Assembly: GCA_029959615.1 (NCBI GenBank)
Contig: JASCOD010000002.1
Span: 248,001 to 312,000 of the forward strand
Length of the DNA: 64,000 bases
Reading direction: 5' to 3'
Source of the DNA: Flavobacteriaceae bacterium PS02338
Lineage (GTDB): Bacteria; Bacteroidota; Bacteroidia; Sphingobacteriales; Sphingobacteriaceae
The position numbers and the translations under genes were made by a program. The notes beneath the pieces were generated by a model that was not told the origin of the DNA, made no database searches, and saw only the letters and a program-made list of their open reading frames with translations. Positions 1-9,163 of the stretch are shown in pieces. How positions within the stretch are numbered: position 1 is the stretch's first letter; each line of letters begins with the position of its first letter.

Positions 1-911
1 CGTAACGATTGATGAGAAGCGTACATCAGCCTTCCAAATTCTATTAGGTTACCTTCGTTCAAAGCTTTTGATGCCGCATGTACACGGTCGTTTTCTTTAA
101 CTACATGCGTTGCCCGCTTTAATACTGTTTCATCTTTAATCAGGTGATTATGGAGTGAAAACTTCTCTGCATTTAAGTCGCAGAGGTAATTGATATTGAT
201 TTCTTGACGCAAGTCTGCTACGGCTTGTTGGCATTCTTCTACTCTTTCATTGTATTTGGAGTCGGCAAGTGTTCTGTGTTTATTGGTGTTGATGATGGCA
301 AGCGAATAATCACCTAGTCGACTATCTACCATTTTGTGTTTCAGCGTATCGCAATTTAGTACAATGGCCTTTCCTTCCTCTCCAAAAGCCACAGCAAATT
401 GGTCCATAATACCTGAGTTTAAACCAATAAAATCATTCTCAACTCGTTTGCATAATTTGACAAGAGATAGTTTGTCGATCTCTAATTTAAAAAAGTCGTT
501 TAGTGCATAGGCTGTTAAAACTTCGATAGAAGCAGATGAAGATAGACCCGCACCGATGGGGATGTTGCCATAGTAAAGCAAATCTAGTCCAGTACATTGC
601 CAATCTTCTTTTTGTAGCTCATTAATTACGCCCAAAGGGTAGTTGTACCATTCCTTCCCCGTTTTTTGGTAAGTTGCCTGTAAGGGAATTTCGGCATTTT
701 CTTCAAAATTTACACTTGAAAACCTGAGGATACTATCGTTGTTTGGTGCTAAGAGCAGCCAAGTTCCGGCATTAATGGCACAAGGCATTACCAAGCCTCC
801 GTTATAATCTATATGCTCGCCAATTAAGTTTACTCTTCCCGGTGCAAAGTAAGTGGTTTCATGTGTGCTTTGGTATTTTTGTTGGAATATTTCTTGTAGC
901 TGGTTTTTCAT
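1..911 (-). CDS. galK: Galactokinase, C-terminus cut by window edge
   Basis: This gene encodes a cytoplasmic GHMP-family kinase that phosphorylates galactose to galactose 1-phosphate in the Leloir pathway. Reading leftward from the ATG at 911, the first ~303 residues are present and the frame is still open at base 1; the family is normally about 380-390 residues. The substrate signature GRVNLIGEHIDYNGG lies near residue 24, and the ATP-binding glycine/serine motif GAGLSSSAS lies at about residue 120. It is divergent from the mutarotase gene starting at 1086, so the short gap between them probably holds promoters for both. The assignment is secure; only the C-terminus is unseen. Confidence 0.95.
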   Translation of the reverse strand, partial: MKNQLQEIFQQKYQSTHETTYFAPGRVNLIGEHIDYNGGLVMPCAINAGTWLLLAPNNDSILRFSSVNFEENAEIPLQATYQKTGKEWYNYPLGVINELQKEDWQCTGLDLLYYGNIPIGAGLSSSASIEVLTAYALNDFFKLEIDKLSLVKLCKRVENDFIGLNSGIMDQFAVAFGEEGKAIVLNCDTLKHKMVDSRLGDYSLAIINTNKHRTLADSKYNERVEECQQAVADLRQEININYLCDLNAEKFSLHNHLIKDETVLKRATHVVKENDRVHAASKALNEGNLIEFGRLMYASHQSL

Positions 912-1085
912 TGCAGAGAAGTTGATCGATATGCGAATGTGATGATTGAAACCTGGGTTTTTTATGCTATTTAGTTATTTGCCAAAAGGTTGTCCTTTTT
1001 CACTTTCTACTTTTTCACTTTTCAGTTAACATTGATTATTATTGTATTCCTTAAAAGAGAGAAATTAACGACTAAGATAAGAATA

Positions 1086-2132
1086 ATGAAAGCAAACCAA
1101 ATAGCTACAGGGATTTTAATAGATGGAAAAGAAGTGCTAGCTGTTGAGCTTAGCAATAGTCAAGGTACTTATGTAAAGCTGTTTAACTACGGTACTATTA
1201 TCAACAAATTTATTGTAAAAAATGCGAAAGGTGAGTTGCAAGATATTGTCTTAGGTTTTGATGATTTTGAGGGTTACATGACTGATGATTACTTAGCGAA
1301 TTATTCTTATTTCGGAGCAGTTGTGGGCAGATATGCCAATCGAATTAAAAACGGAGAATTTACAGTTGATGGCGTAAGTTATCAGGTTCCACAAAACAAT
1401 GGTAACGATTGTTTGCATGGTGGAGATTCTGGTTTTGATAAAAAGGTGTGGGATATCATTGAATTAACTGAAGAGCCTCATCCGTCGGTGGTTTTTCACT
1501 ACTATAGTGAAGATGGCGAAGAGGGATTTCCTGGAGATTTAGCTGTGCAATTGAGATTCACACTTACAGACAATAATGAGCTGATTTTAACTTATCAGGC
1601 AGATACTGATGAAGCTACCCCAATTAATTTAACGCACCATAGTTATTTCAATTTGTCGCCTAGTGGTGGTGATATCAAATCTCATTATCATCAAATGAAC
1701 GCCTCTAATTGGTTGGAACAAGACGATAATTATGTAGTGACGGGTAAATTAATTCCAGTAGAAGGTTCGTATCACGATTTTAGAAAAGGAAAGGCTTTTG
1801 CCGAAGGTTGGAATGAAGTAGAAGGATATGATCAAACTTACGTATTGGATAAAACCTACGGTGATTTGACTTTGGCTAGTAAAACCTCCGAAAAAGAAAG
1901 TGGATTGACGCTTTCTGTGTATTCTACAGAACCAGTTGCGCATTTGTACACAGCAAAACATGTAAACATCAAAAATGGCAAAGGAGGAAGGGATTATGGA
2001 GCGTTCAATGCTTTTTGTGTAGAAACCCAACACGCACCTAACTCTATCAATATTGATGAATTTCCATCTACGGTTTTACAGCCAGAAGAAACTTACCACC
2101 AAACGACCATTTATAAAGTTAGTGTTTCTTAG
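1086..2132 (+). CDS. galM: Galactose mutarotase (aldose 1-epimerase)
   Basis: It interconverts alpha and beta anomers of galactose and supplies the alpha form to galactokinase, which is divergently encoded next door. The 348-residue length is normal for the family. Motifs are NRIKNG, LHGG with the first active-site histidine, THHSYFNL with the catalytic histidine, and VETQHAPN carrying the catalytic glutamate near the C-terminus. An in-frame ATG at 990 would add 32 hydrophobic residues with no counterpart in the family, so the ATG at 1086 is preferred. No signal peptide is seen from this start, so a cytoplasmic enzyme is inferred. Confidence 0.93.
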   Translation: MKANQIATGILIDGKEVLAVELSNSQGTYVKLFNYGTIINKFIVKNAKGELQDIVLGFDDFEGYMTDDYLANYSYFGAVVGRYANRIKNGEFTVDGVSYQVPQNNGNDCLHGGDSGFDKKVWDIIELTEEPHPSVVFHYYSEDGEEGFPGDLAVQLRFTLTDNNELILTYQADTDEATPINLTHHSYFNLSPSGGDIKSHYHQMNASNWLEQDDNYVVTGKLIPVEGSYHDFRKGKAFAEGWNEVEGYDQTYVLDKTYGDLTLASKTSEKESGLTLSVYSTEPVAHLYTAKHVNIKNGKGGRDYGAFNAFCVETQHAPNSINIDEFPSTVLQPEETYHQTTIYKVSVS

Positions 2133-2147
2133 TCTACTTGCGCTGCT

Positions 2148-3311
2148 ATGGCTTTTTTGAAAAAACTAGTTAATGATAGGAGATTTATAGGTGCTGTTTG
2201 GCTATTGCTTGCTGTTATAGCTGGATTAAAGCAATATACCAAAGGATCTTATAACAACTACCTTATTTTTAAGCATGTATATATTCATGCGGTAGAGCGC
2301 CTAAACCTCTATTTAACTTATCCAGAACAATACGGGGATACCAATCATTATGGTCCGTTTTTCTCTCTGTTAATAGCTCCTTTTGCTGTTTTACCAGATG
2401 CTATTGGCACCATCTTATGGCAGATAGCTAATACTGCTTTTTTATATTTCGCTATTAAACAATTGCCTTTAGCCTATAGAAAGGTTAACGCGGTGTATTG
2501 GATTGTAGCTCATGAGTTGTTGACGGCTTTATTTAGCTTTCAGTTTAACATTTCTATAGCAGCAATTATCGTGTTAACTTTTGCATTGATAGAGAAGCAG
2601 AAAAATTTCTGGGCAGCTATGCTGATCATGTTGGGCGCTTTTGTGAAGCTATATGGTATTGTTGGATTGGCATTTTTCTTTTTTGTAAAGAAAAAGTGGA
2701 CTTTCATTGCTTCATGTGTGTTATGGGCTTTGGTTTTTTTCGCACTGCCAATGTTGTTTTTCTCTCCTAGTTACATTTTACAGTGCTATCAGGATTGGTA
2801 TCAGTCTTTAGCTGAAAAACAACAGCTTAATGCAAGCTTAACTTCTATGCAAGACATTTCGTTAATGGGTATGGTAAGACGTATCACCGGCGATATTCAT
2901 ATTCCGAATTTACCATTTTTAGCAGGAGGCTTAGTATTGTTTTGTATTCCATATTTGCGTGTAGGTGCCTATAAAAACCTAGATTTTAGATTATTGTATT
3001 TAGCCTCTACATTGATATTCGCAGTAATCTTTAGCAACTCATCCGAATCTCCAACTTATATTATTGCTTTTACTGGAGTAGCAATTTGGTTTGTGGTTCA
3101 AGACAGACCTTACCAGCCTTGGTTAATTGCCTTATTTGTATTTGCTCTATTGCTCACTAGTTTTTCTCCTTCAGATTTGTTTCCTAAATATGTGAGGGAG
3201 CATTATATTAGACCTTATTCTTTAAAGGCATTGCCTTGTGTAATCGTGTGGTTTGTAATTTCTTATCAATTGATGTTTAAGAAGTTCGACCGCGTAAATA
3301 CAAATACATGA
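2148..3311 (+). CDS. GT87-type integral membrane glycosyltransferase
   Basis: This 387-residue polytopic membrane protein resembles the DUF2029/GT87 family, whose members transfer sugars from polyprenyl-phosphate donors on the outer face of the inner membrane. There are roughly nine to ten hydrophobic segments across the protein, and the N-terminal loop holds the YGPFFSLLIAPFAVLP pattern typical of the family. The gene starts 15 bp after galM and overlaps the next glycosyltransferase by 4 bp, so it is translationally coupled to it. The acceptor is unknown. The family call is good; the donor sugar cannot be read from the sequence. Confidence 0.75.
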   Translation: MAFLKKLVNDRRFIGAVWLLLAVIAGLKQYTKGSYNNYLIFKHVYIHAVERLNLYLTYPEQYGDTNHYGPFFSLLIAPFAVLPDAIGTILWQIANTAFLYFAIKQLPLAYRKVNAVYWIVAHELLTALFSFQFNISIAAIIVLTFALIEKQKNFWAAMLIMLGAFVKLYGIVGLAFFFFVKKKWTFIASCVLWALVFFALPMLFFSPSYILQCYQDWYQSLAEKQQLNASLTSMQDISLMGMVRRITGDIHIPNLPFLAGGLVLFCIPYLRVGAYKNLDFRLLYLASTLIFAVIFSNSSESPTYIIAFTGVAIWFVVQDRPYQPWLIALFVFALLLTSFSPSDLFPKYVREHYIRPYSLKALPCVIVWFVISYQLMFKKFDRVNTNT

Positions 3312-4234
3312 AAAAACTCGTTTCTATAGTTATCCCTGCTCACAATGAAGAGGAAAACATTGTTGTAATTGTTTCGAGAATAGAACAGGTTTTTGATGCG
3401 CTTGCCTATAATTATGAAATTATCATTGTAGATGATGGTGGATCTGACAATACGCTTTCTGTAGTTCAACAAATTGCAGAGAATGATCCAAGGGTATTTT
3501 TCATTGAGCTTTCTAGAAACTTTGGACATCAGTCGGCTTTAAAAGCAGGGTTAGATCGTGCGCATGGAGATTGCGTAATCTCCTTGGATGCTGATCTACA
3601 ACATCCACCTGAATTATTTGCAGAGATGCTTCAAAAATGGGAGGAGGGATATGACGTAGTATATACCCGACGAGAGGAAGACCCTTCTTTACCTGCCAGT
3701 AAGCGTAAAACATCAAGGTATTTCTATAAATTGTTGAATGCTTTATCCGAAACAGAAATAGAACAAGGTACCGCCGACTTTAGGTTAATGGATGCCAAGG
3801 TAGTGGAAGTATTTAGAGGCTTTGTAGAAAATGATCTCTTCATTAGAGGGATGGTTAAATGGCTCGGTTTTAGGCAATATGCGATAGATTATATGCCAAG
3901 CAAGCGCTTTGCAGGTGCTAGCAAGTACAATTTGAGTAAAATGAGAAAGCTAGCTGTACAGGGCGTTACCTCACTGAGTGTAAAACCGCTTCATATGGCC
4001 GTTTATCTGGGTTTCTTTATTTCGTGCCTCTCTTTGTTTTATATCCCTTACGTGATATACGCTTACTTTTTTGCTAAACACGTTAATGGTTGGGCATCTA
4101 TTATTGTTACTGTAGCTTTTTTTGGCGGTTTGCAATTAGTGATATTAGGAATTATCGGTATTTACATTGGTAAGATGTTTATGCAGGGTAAAAACCGTCC
4201 AACTTACATTGTTAGATCTACCAACCTTAAATAA
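3308..4234 (+). CDS. Polyprenyl-phosphate glycosyltransferase (GT2, GtrB/DPM-like)
   Basis: This 308-residue GT2 enzyme probably charges a polyprenyl phosphate with a hexose at the cytoplasmic face of the membrane. The N-terminal catalytic domain shows SIVIPAHNEEENI, the nucleotide-binding VDDGGSDNT and the metal-binding motif SLDADLQHPPE. A basic patch SKRKTSRYFYKLLN follows, and two transmembrane helices lie at roughly residues 230-295, as in GtrB and dolichol-phosphate mannose synthases. It overlaps the GT87 gene by 4 bp and sits 2 bp before a deacetylase. Together with the GtrA-like flippase candidate encoded convergently, this makes a plausible lipid-linked sugar pathway. Confidence 0.87.
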   Translation: MKKLVSIVIPAHNEEENIVVIVSRIEQVFDALAYNYEIIIVDDGGSDNTLSVVQQIAENDPRVFFIELSRNFGHQSALKAGLDRAHGDCVISLDADLQHPPELFAEMLQKWEEGYDVVYTRREEDPSLPASKRKTSRYFYKLLNALSETEIEQGTADFRLMDAKVVEVFRGFVENDLFIRGMVKWLGFRQYAIDYMPSKRFAGASKYNLSKMRKLAVQGVTSLSVKPLHMAVYLGFFISCLSLFYIPYVIYAYFFAKHVNGWASIIVTVAFFGGLQLVILGIIGIYIGKMFMQGKNRPTYIVRSTNLK

Positions 4235-4236
4235 AT

Positions 4237-5013
4237 ATGGTATTATTAAGTTTTGATATCGAGGAGTTCGATATGCCTTTTGAGTATGACAAAGAGATTT
4301 CTTTTGAAGATCAGATTAGCATTTCGGTACAAGGATGCCATACGATATTAGATTTGTTGGTTAAGCACGGTTTTAAGGCAACCTTTTTTTCTACGGCAAC
4401 ATTTGCTATTAACGCACCCGATGTAATTCAACGTATTAGAGAAGAAGGGCACGAGCTAGCTTCACATACTTACTACCATTCTAAGTTTGAGAATAAGGAC
4501 TTGCTGGATTCTAAATTGAAGTTAGAAGAGCTTTCTGGTTTGCCTGTTACGGGATTTAGGATGCCTAGAATGATGCCCGTAAGCGAAAAGGAAATTGAAG
4601 ATGCGGGATATGTGTACAATAGCTCTATTAATCCAACTTTTTTACCAGGAAGATATAACAACTTAAATATTCCTAGAACACACTTTAAACAGGGTAATGT
4701 AATTCAGTTGCCAGCCTCAGTTACGCCTATTTTTCGAATTCCGTTGTTTTGGTTGTCATTTCATAATTTCCCGCTGTGGTACTATAAACATATCTTTAAC
4801 AAAGCCTATCGAAAGGACGGCTACATCAATATCTATTTTCACCCTTGGGAGTTTTTTGATTTGAATGATAAGGAACGATTTGGTTTTCCGGGTTATGTAA
4901 GTAAAAATAGTGGAGTTAAAATGACCGAAAGATTGAATAGTCTAATGGCATGGATTAAAAAAAATAATTACCCAACCAACACCATTTCCGAGTTTATAGC
5001 CACTATTGCTTAA
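4237..5013 (+). CDS. Polysaccharide deacetylase (NodB-like, CE4)
   Basis: This 258-residue protein has a NodB-homology fold. The N-terminus gives SFDIEEFD with the catalytic and metal aspartates, and SHTYYH supplies the HxxxH metal site around residue 82. FHPWEFFDL near residue 207 is the usual third motif. It likely removes N-acetyl (or other acyl) groups from a glycan or a lipid-linked sugar. No signal peptide is visible, which fits a cytoplasmic step acting on the product of the preceding GT2 and GT87 enzymes. Its end overlaps the end of the convergent GtrA gene by 11 bp. Confidence 0.88.
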   Translation: MVLLSFDIEEFDMPFEYDKEISFEDQISISVQGCHTILDLLVKHGFKATFFSTATFAINAPDVIQRIREEGHELASHTYYHSKFENKDLLDSKLKLEELSGLPVTGFRMPRMMPVSEKEIEDAGYVYNSSINPTFLPGRYNNLNIPRTHFKQGNVIQLPASVTPIFRIPLFWLSFHNFPLWYYKHIFNKAYRKDGYINIYFHPWEFFDLNDKERFGFPGYVSKNSGVKMTERLNSLMAWIKKNNYPTNTISEFIATIA

Positions 5014-5497
5014 CCGTTTTAAAAGTAAAGTAAGTTTGGCAAAAATAGGCGTAGAGCGAAAGCAATACAATAATGAATGCTTGTGAAGGCGTTGCCCAAA
5101 ACTTTAAATAACCTACTAAAAAATGTAAGAGCAGATAATCAAATAGAATACTTGATACTGTTACAAATGCATAACGGAATAACTGTACAGAACCTTGCAA
5201 ATTGGACTGCTGGAAAACTACGAACTTATTAAGTGTAAACCCAACGGGGAAGCTGATGCAAAGTGCAACTAAATAAGCTGCAATATAACGGGTTACTGGA
5301 TATCCTAACAAGTTGATGACTTCTTCTTCGAATATGAAATTATATGCTACGTAAAACATCAGCAGGTTTAGTGCAGCATTACTGCCTCCACAAACTGCAT
5401 AACGGAACGTTTGCAAATCAAATATCTTCTTAAACGGAGGATAAAAGAGATCGATAATTGGAAGTAATATATTCCTTAAGCCCTGTGCAAAACCCAT
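5003..5497 (-). CDS. GtrA-family membrane protein
   Basis: A 164-residue protein with four hydrophobic helices, matching the GtrA family; RYAVCGGSNAALNLLMFY is the usual first helix. GtrA proteins are thought to flip or help flip polyprenyl-phosphate-linked glucose or similar sugars across the inner membrane. It is convergent with the GT87/GT2/deacetylase genes and lies 7 bp downstream of the nucleoside phosphorylase, with which it may be co-transcribed. Its link with the glycosyltransferase cassette is inferred from proximity. Confidence 0.85.
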   Translation of the reverse strand: MGFAQGLRNILLPIIDLFYPPFKKIFDLQTFRYAVCGGSNAALNLLMFYVAYNFIFEEEVINLLGYPVTRYIAAYLVALCISFPVGFTLNKFVVFQQSNLQGSVQLFRYAFVTVSSILFDYLLLHFLVGYLKFWATPSQAFIIVLLSLYAYFCQTYFTFKTVKQ

Positions 5498-5504
5498 TGA
5501 AAAT

Positions 5505-6377
5505 CTAAATACGCTCTAATATTGTTTGAATTGCCTTTTTTACAATGGCATTTGGATTGCTGCTAAACTCAAATTTTACGCGACTAGCTAAAATTGCATT
5601 AATAGACAATGCTTTATGACCAAGTGTTTTTGCTAAAGCATAAATGCCTGCTGTTTCCATTTCTAAGTTGGTAATTCTGTGCTCGCCACTTTTAAAACTG
5701 TTTAATTGACCAATGAAATTAGTTACTGCATTTTTAGCTCGTACTTGTCGGCCTTGCGGTGCATAAAAACCTGGGGCAGTAGAAGTAATTCCAGTTGGCA
5801 TATCATGAGCAAACTGCTGGATTAAGCTTTCATCGGCTTTAGTCAAGTAAGGTTTGATACCTTCTAAACCTCTAAAGTGCGTATTGATGTCGTCTAACAA
5901 AGCCTGTTCTTCTGAACTCAATTTTTGTTCATAATAATGCATCAAAGCGTCGAAGCCTAGGCCATAAGAGGAGGCCAGTACAGTTCCCATTGGAAGATCT
6001 GGCTGTAAAGCACCTGAGGTGCCAATTCTGATGATGTTGAGCGATCTTAGCTTTTCTTTTATGGTTCTAGTTTCAAAATCGATATTAACTAACGCATCTA
6101 GTTCGTTAAAAACGATATCAATATTATCGGTGCCAATGCCGGTAGAAATTACGGTAATACGTTTTTCGCCAATGTAACCTGTGTGCGTAATGAACTCACG
6201 TTTGCCTTTCTTCAGTTCAATACGATCGAAGTGTTTGCTGACTTCGGGTACACGGTCTAAATCGCCTACGGTAATTACGGTATCTGCTATATCCTCAGGA
6301 AGTAAATTCAAGTGGTAAATGCTTCCATCTGGATTAATGATTAAATCAGCTTCTGATAATTTAGTTGATTGGTTCAT
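5505..6377 (-). CDS. Uridine phosphorylase-type nucleoside phosphorylase
   Basis: This protein belongs to the PNP/UDP phosphorylase family and probably splits uridine with phosphate to uracil and ribose 1-phosphate in salvage. Motifs include VISTGIGTDNIDIV, RIGTSGALQPDLPMG in the phosphate/sugar pocket, and NLEMETAGIYALA, where the Met-Glu pair binds ribose. The frame is open to an ATG at 6428, but those 17 extra residues come from a low-quality repeated leader with ggttcatt copies, so the ATG at 6377 is chosen (290 residues, normal length). Whether uridine or another nucleoside is preferred cannot be fixed by eye. Confidence 0.87.
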   Translation of the reverse strand: MNQSTKLSEADLIINPDGSIYHLNLLPEDIADTVITVGDLDRVPEVSKHFDRIELKKGKREFITHTGYIGEKRITVISTGIGTDNIDIVFNELDALVNIDFETRTIKEKLRSLNIIRIGTSGALQPDLPMGTVLASSYGLGFDALMHYYEQKLSSEEQALLDDINTHFRGLEGIKPYLTKADESLIQQFAHDMPTGITSTAPGFYAPQGRQVRAKNAVTNFIGQLNSFKSGEHRITNLEMETAGIYALAKTLGHKALSINAILASRVKFEFSSNPNAIVKKAIQTILERI

Positions 6378-6494
6378 TAGTTCATTGTGTTTAATTGTAC
6401 AAATTGTTAATTTGGTTAACTGGTTCATTTGTTCACTGGGTATTGGTTATTTTTATAAGCTGATACCTGACTCCTGAACACGGATACCTCCAGA

Positions 6495-7109
6495 CTAAAC
6501 AGTGCCTAAATATACGGTTTTCAATCCTTCAATTTTCTCTAATTTGCCCATAACGATATTTAGATTTGCTTTTCTAACTTCGAAAGTTAGTTTGCAATAA
6601 GTATCGAAATTTTGATTTAAAATGTTCAATTGCTCTTCTTTCACTACACGCATTACATCGTTCATCATTAAGTAATCGAAGGTTAATTCATAAACATCAT
6701 TTACTGTTTTGGTTACAATTTCTGCTGTATTTAATGCTTCTACGGTAGCGGTTTTGTAGGCATTGATGAGGCCTGGTACACCCAATAAAGTGCCTCCAAA
6801 ATAACGAACAACGACTACTAAGATATTGGTCACATCAGCGGATAGCAAAGTATTTAAAATTGGCCTGCCTGCGGTGCCTGAAGGTTCTCCGTCGTCATTA
6901 AATTTATGTATGTTCCTGTCGGGAGTTAAGCGTAGTGCCCAGCAAAAGTGTCTTGCCTTGCTATGCTCAGCTCTTAATTTTGCAGTGATCTCTTTGACCT
7001 CGGTTTCGTTTTTTATCGGATAAGCGTAGGCAATGAACTTACTGCCTTTGTCTCTGAAAATTCCTTCGCTGGTTTGTGTTATGGTTTGATAAGTATCGCT
7101 AAACAGCAT
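6495..7109 (-). CDS. YigZ/IMPACT (UPF0029) family protein
   Basis: This 204-residue protein matches the YigZ/IMPACT family. The N-terminal UPF0029 domain shows KGSKFIAYAYPI and the hallmark NDDGEPSGTAGRPIL, followed by VVVVRYFGGTLLGVPGLI. A C-terminal ferredoxin-like DUF1949 portion completes the normal architecture. In eukaryotes IMPACT modulates Gcn2 signalling; the bacterial role is not settled. It overlaps the EamA gene by 11 bp, so the two are probably translated from one message. Confidence 0.9.
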   Translation of the reverse strand: MLFSDTYQTITQTSEGIFRDKGSKFIAYAYPIKNETEVKEITAKLRAEHSKARHFCWALRLTPDRNIHKFNDDGEPSGTAGRPILNTLLSADVTNILVVVVRYFGGTLLGVPGLINAYKTATVEALNTAEIVTKTVNDVYELTFDYLMMNDVMRVVKEEQLNILNQNFDTYCKLTFEVRKANLNIVMGKLEKIEGLKTVYLGTV

Positions 7110-7965
7110 AGATTTTTGATAGTGTAATGAGGATAATCGAAACGAGCGCTAATACTAGACCTAGGTAATTCCATTTGCTTAGTCTCTCTCGGAAAACAAA
7201 GATGCCGATCAAAGTGCCGGCAATAATTACACCGATATTCATGGCCGCAAATACCGTTGATGGGTTCTCCGCCATTTCTTTATGTGCCCTAAGGTAGAAA
7301 AGGATATTCCCAAAGTTGAAAATTCCTAAAATACAGCCACAGACGAAATTGATCAATTGTAGTTTGGTTTTTTGACGCCATACCAAATAAAGCAGGTAAG
7401 CCATTGAGAGTGCAAAAGCAATGCAATAAATGATAAATAGAGAAGTGGTGTACGGAATAACGGTAATTTGACTTACCATTTTAAATAGCACATCAACTGT
7501 TCCAAAGCCAACAAAAACCAATAATAAATATAGCCAGCTTCTTTTGCTCGATATTCGGTCGCTCTTTCTGTACATGGTAAAAATAATGGCAGCAAAGCCG
7601 AAAACTATACCTACTTCCTTATATCTATCGAAATTTTCCTTGAATAAAAAGTAGGCTGCACTCAATGAAATGAACAGTGATAAACGCTGTGCAATATCTG
7701 TTCTTGCTAAGCCTGCGTTGCGTACAGACAAGCCCAAAAAGATAAAGATACAAGGCATTAGAATGCCTAAAATCCAGTAAATAGGAGAGATGTTAGCTGC
7801 ATTGATGGTAGAGAAATCTGGTTTAAAGCACATCAAGCTTAATCCAATGGCAAATAGGTAATTCCAGGTTATGGCTTGCGCAAGGTTGATTTGATAACGT
7901 CTTGCTAGTTTAAACAAAACGCCAACAGTCACACTACAAATGATACTTAATACCAAATAAACCAT
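7099..7965 (-). CDS. EamA/DMT-superfamily transporter
   Basis: A 288-residue inner-membrane protein with about ten hydrophobic helices, the layout of the drug/metabolite transporter superfamily with two EamA repeats. The second repeat ends with FVFRERLSKWNYLGLVLALV, a typical EamA closing segment. The substrate is unknown. It is immediately upstream of yigZ with overlapping ends and 47 bp downstream of ribD on the same strand, so a ribD-eamA-yigZ transcript is likely. A link to riboflavin transport is conceivable but is only a guess from position. Confidence 0.85.
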   Translation of the reverse strand: MVYLVLSIICSVTVGVLFKLARRYQINLAQAITWNYLFAIGLSLMCFKPDFSTINAANISPIYWILGILMPCIFIFLGLSVRNAGLARTDIAQRLSLFISLSAAYFLFKENFDRYKEVGIVFGFAAIIFTMYRKSDRISSKRSWLYLLLVFVGFGTVDVLFKMVSQITVIPYTTSLFIIYCIAFALSMAYLLYLVWRQKTKLQLINFVCGCILGIFNFGNILFYLRAHKEMAENPSTVFAAMNIGVIIAGTLIGIFVFRERLSKWNYLGLVLALVSIILITLSKIYAV

Positions 7966-8012
7966 ATTTTACTTTCTTTATAGATCTTAATATTTTAAGC
8001 GATAGAATAGTC

Positions 8013-9062
8013 TCAACGCTTTAAAATTTGTAGTTTATCGTTTCCAACGGCTGTTTCCTCCAGTATTTTGCCATTAATCTTTGGGGCTTCAATACCTTTT
8101 TTCCATTCTGCATTACTGGTAAATATACGGGCTTCATTCCATAAATTGGCAGCTATAAACTGACTTAACATATTGGCGCCACCTTCTATAATTACCGACT
8201 GGATATCCATTAAATAAAGCTGATAGGCTATTTTTTGTGGCAAGTAGAAATGCATGTCTTCCATTTGCACATAGTGGATATTGCCAACAACGTCCGTTTT
8301 GATCTCATTAAAAATGATAGTTTTAGCTACTTCATTGAAAATATGATAGTGGGAAGGAATTTCTAAGTTTTTGTCGATAATTAAACGGATCGGATTTTTA
8401 CCCACAACTTCTCTAGTATTTAACTGCGGATTATCTGCCAGTACCGTGTTTTTTCCCACTAAAATAGCATCTTCTTCGCTACGCCATTGATGCGTTAAGG
8501 TTTTGGCTTCTGCGCCAGAAATCCATTGTTGAGATTGGTCTTCAGGGGCAAAAAAGCCATCTGAAGTTTGCGCCCATTTAAGGATGAAATAAGGTCTGTG
8601 CTCATTGATTCTGGTAAAGAAACGCCTGTTTACCAGCTTACACTCCTCCTCTAAAATTCCTGATACTACTTCTATCCCTGCGCTTTTAAGCTTTTCTATT
8701 CCTTTTCCGTTTACGCTTTCAAAAGGGTCTGGGTTGCCAATCACTACCTTTTTGATTTGATGTTTGATGAGCAAATCGGCGCAAGGGGGAGTTTTTCCAA
8801 AGTGAGCACAAGGTTCTAGGCTAACATAAGCGGTAGCATTTTTGAGCAAGTCGGCAGCGCTATCCCCATACTTATCTAGCACATTTTTAACCGCATTAAC
8901 TTCCGCATGTGCTTCGCCAATCTTTTGATGGTAACCCTCACCAATAATTTGGTCTTCATGAACAATAACACAGCCCACCATTGGGTTTGGACTTACATTT
9001 CCGTTGCCTAAAACTGCAAGTTCAAGACAGCGACGCATATAAAATTCATGGACCATAGCCAC
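8013..9062 (-). CDS. ribD: Bifunctional riboflavin biosynthesis deaminase/reductase RibD
   Basis: This enzyme performs two steps of riboflavin synthesis: deamination of the pyrimidine from GTP cyclohydrolase II, then NADPH-dependent reduction of the ribosyl chain. The N-terminal cytidine-deaminase domain has H52-A-E54 and the zinc cysteines in PCAHFGKTPPC (C85 and C94). The C-terminal reductase domain begins near RPYFILKWAQTSDG and includes EGGANMLSQF. The length of 349 residues fits RibD. It is divergent from prmC, with about 100 bp between them that hold both promoters. An ATG two codons in (MVHEF) is an equally possible start. Confidence 0.95.
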   Translation of the reverse strand: MAMVHEFYMRRCLELAVLGNGNVSPNPMVGCVIVHEDQIIGEGYHQKIGEAHAEVNAVKNVLDKYGDSAADLLKNATAYVSLEPCAHFGKTPPCADLLIKHQIKKVVIGNPDPFESVNGKGIEKLKSAGIEVVSGILEEECKLVNRRFFTRINEHRPYFILKWAQTSDGFFAPEDQSQQWISGAEAKTLTHQWRSEEDAILVGKNTVLADNPQLNTREVVGKNPIRLIIDKNLEIPSHYHIFNEVAKTIIFNEIKTDVVGNIHYVQMEDMHFYLPQKIAYQLYLMDIQSVIIEGGANMLSQFIAANLWNEARIFTSNAEWKKGIEAPKINGKILEETAVGNDKLQILKR

Positions 9063-9163
9063 AAAAATAGGCTTTATTTTGGTATTTGATGAAGTGAAGT
9101 TTTAACCATTTGAGACATTTTAGTACATTTAACGTTTAGATTTTCTAAGGTAGTCATAACAAA

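Noticed and set aside
990..1085. N-terminal extension of the mutarotase with a hydrophobic stretch
   Set aside because: The family begins near MKANQIATG; the extra residues come from T-rich intergenic DNA and do not form a convincing signal peptide.
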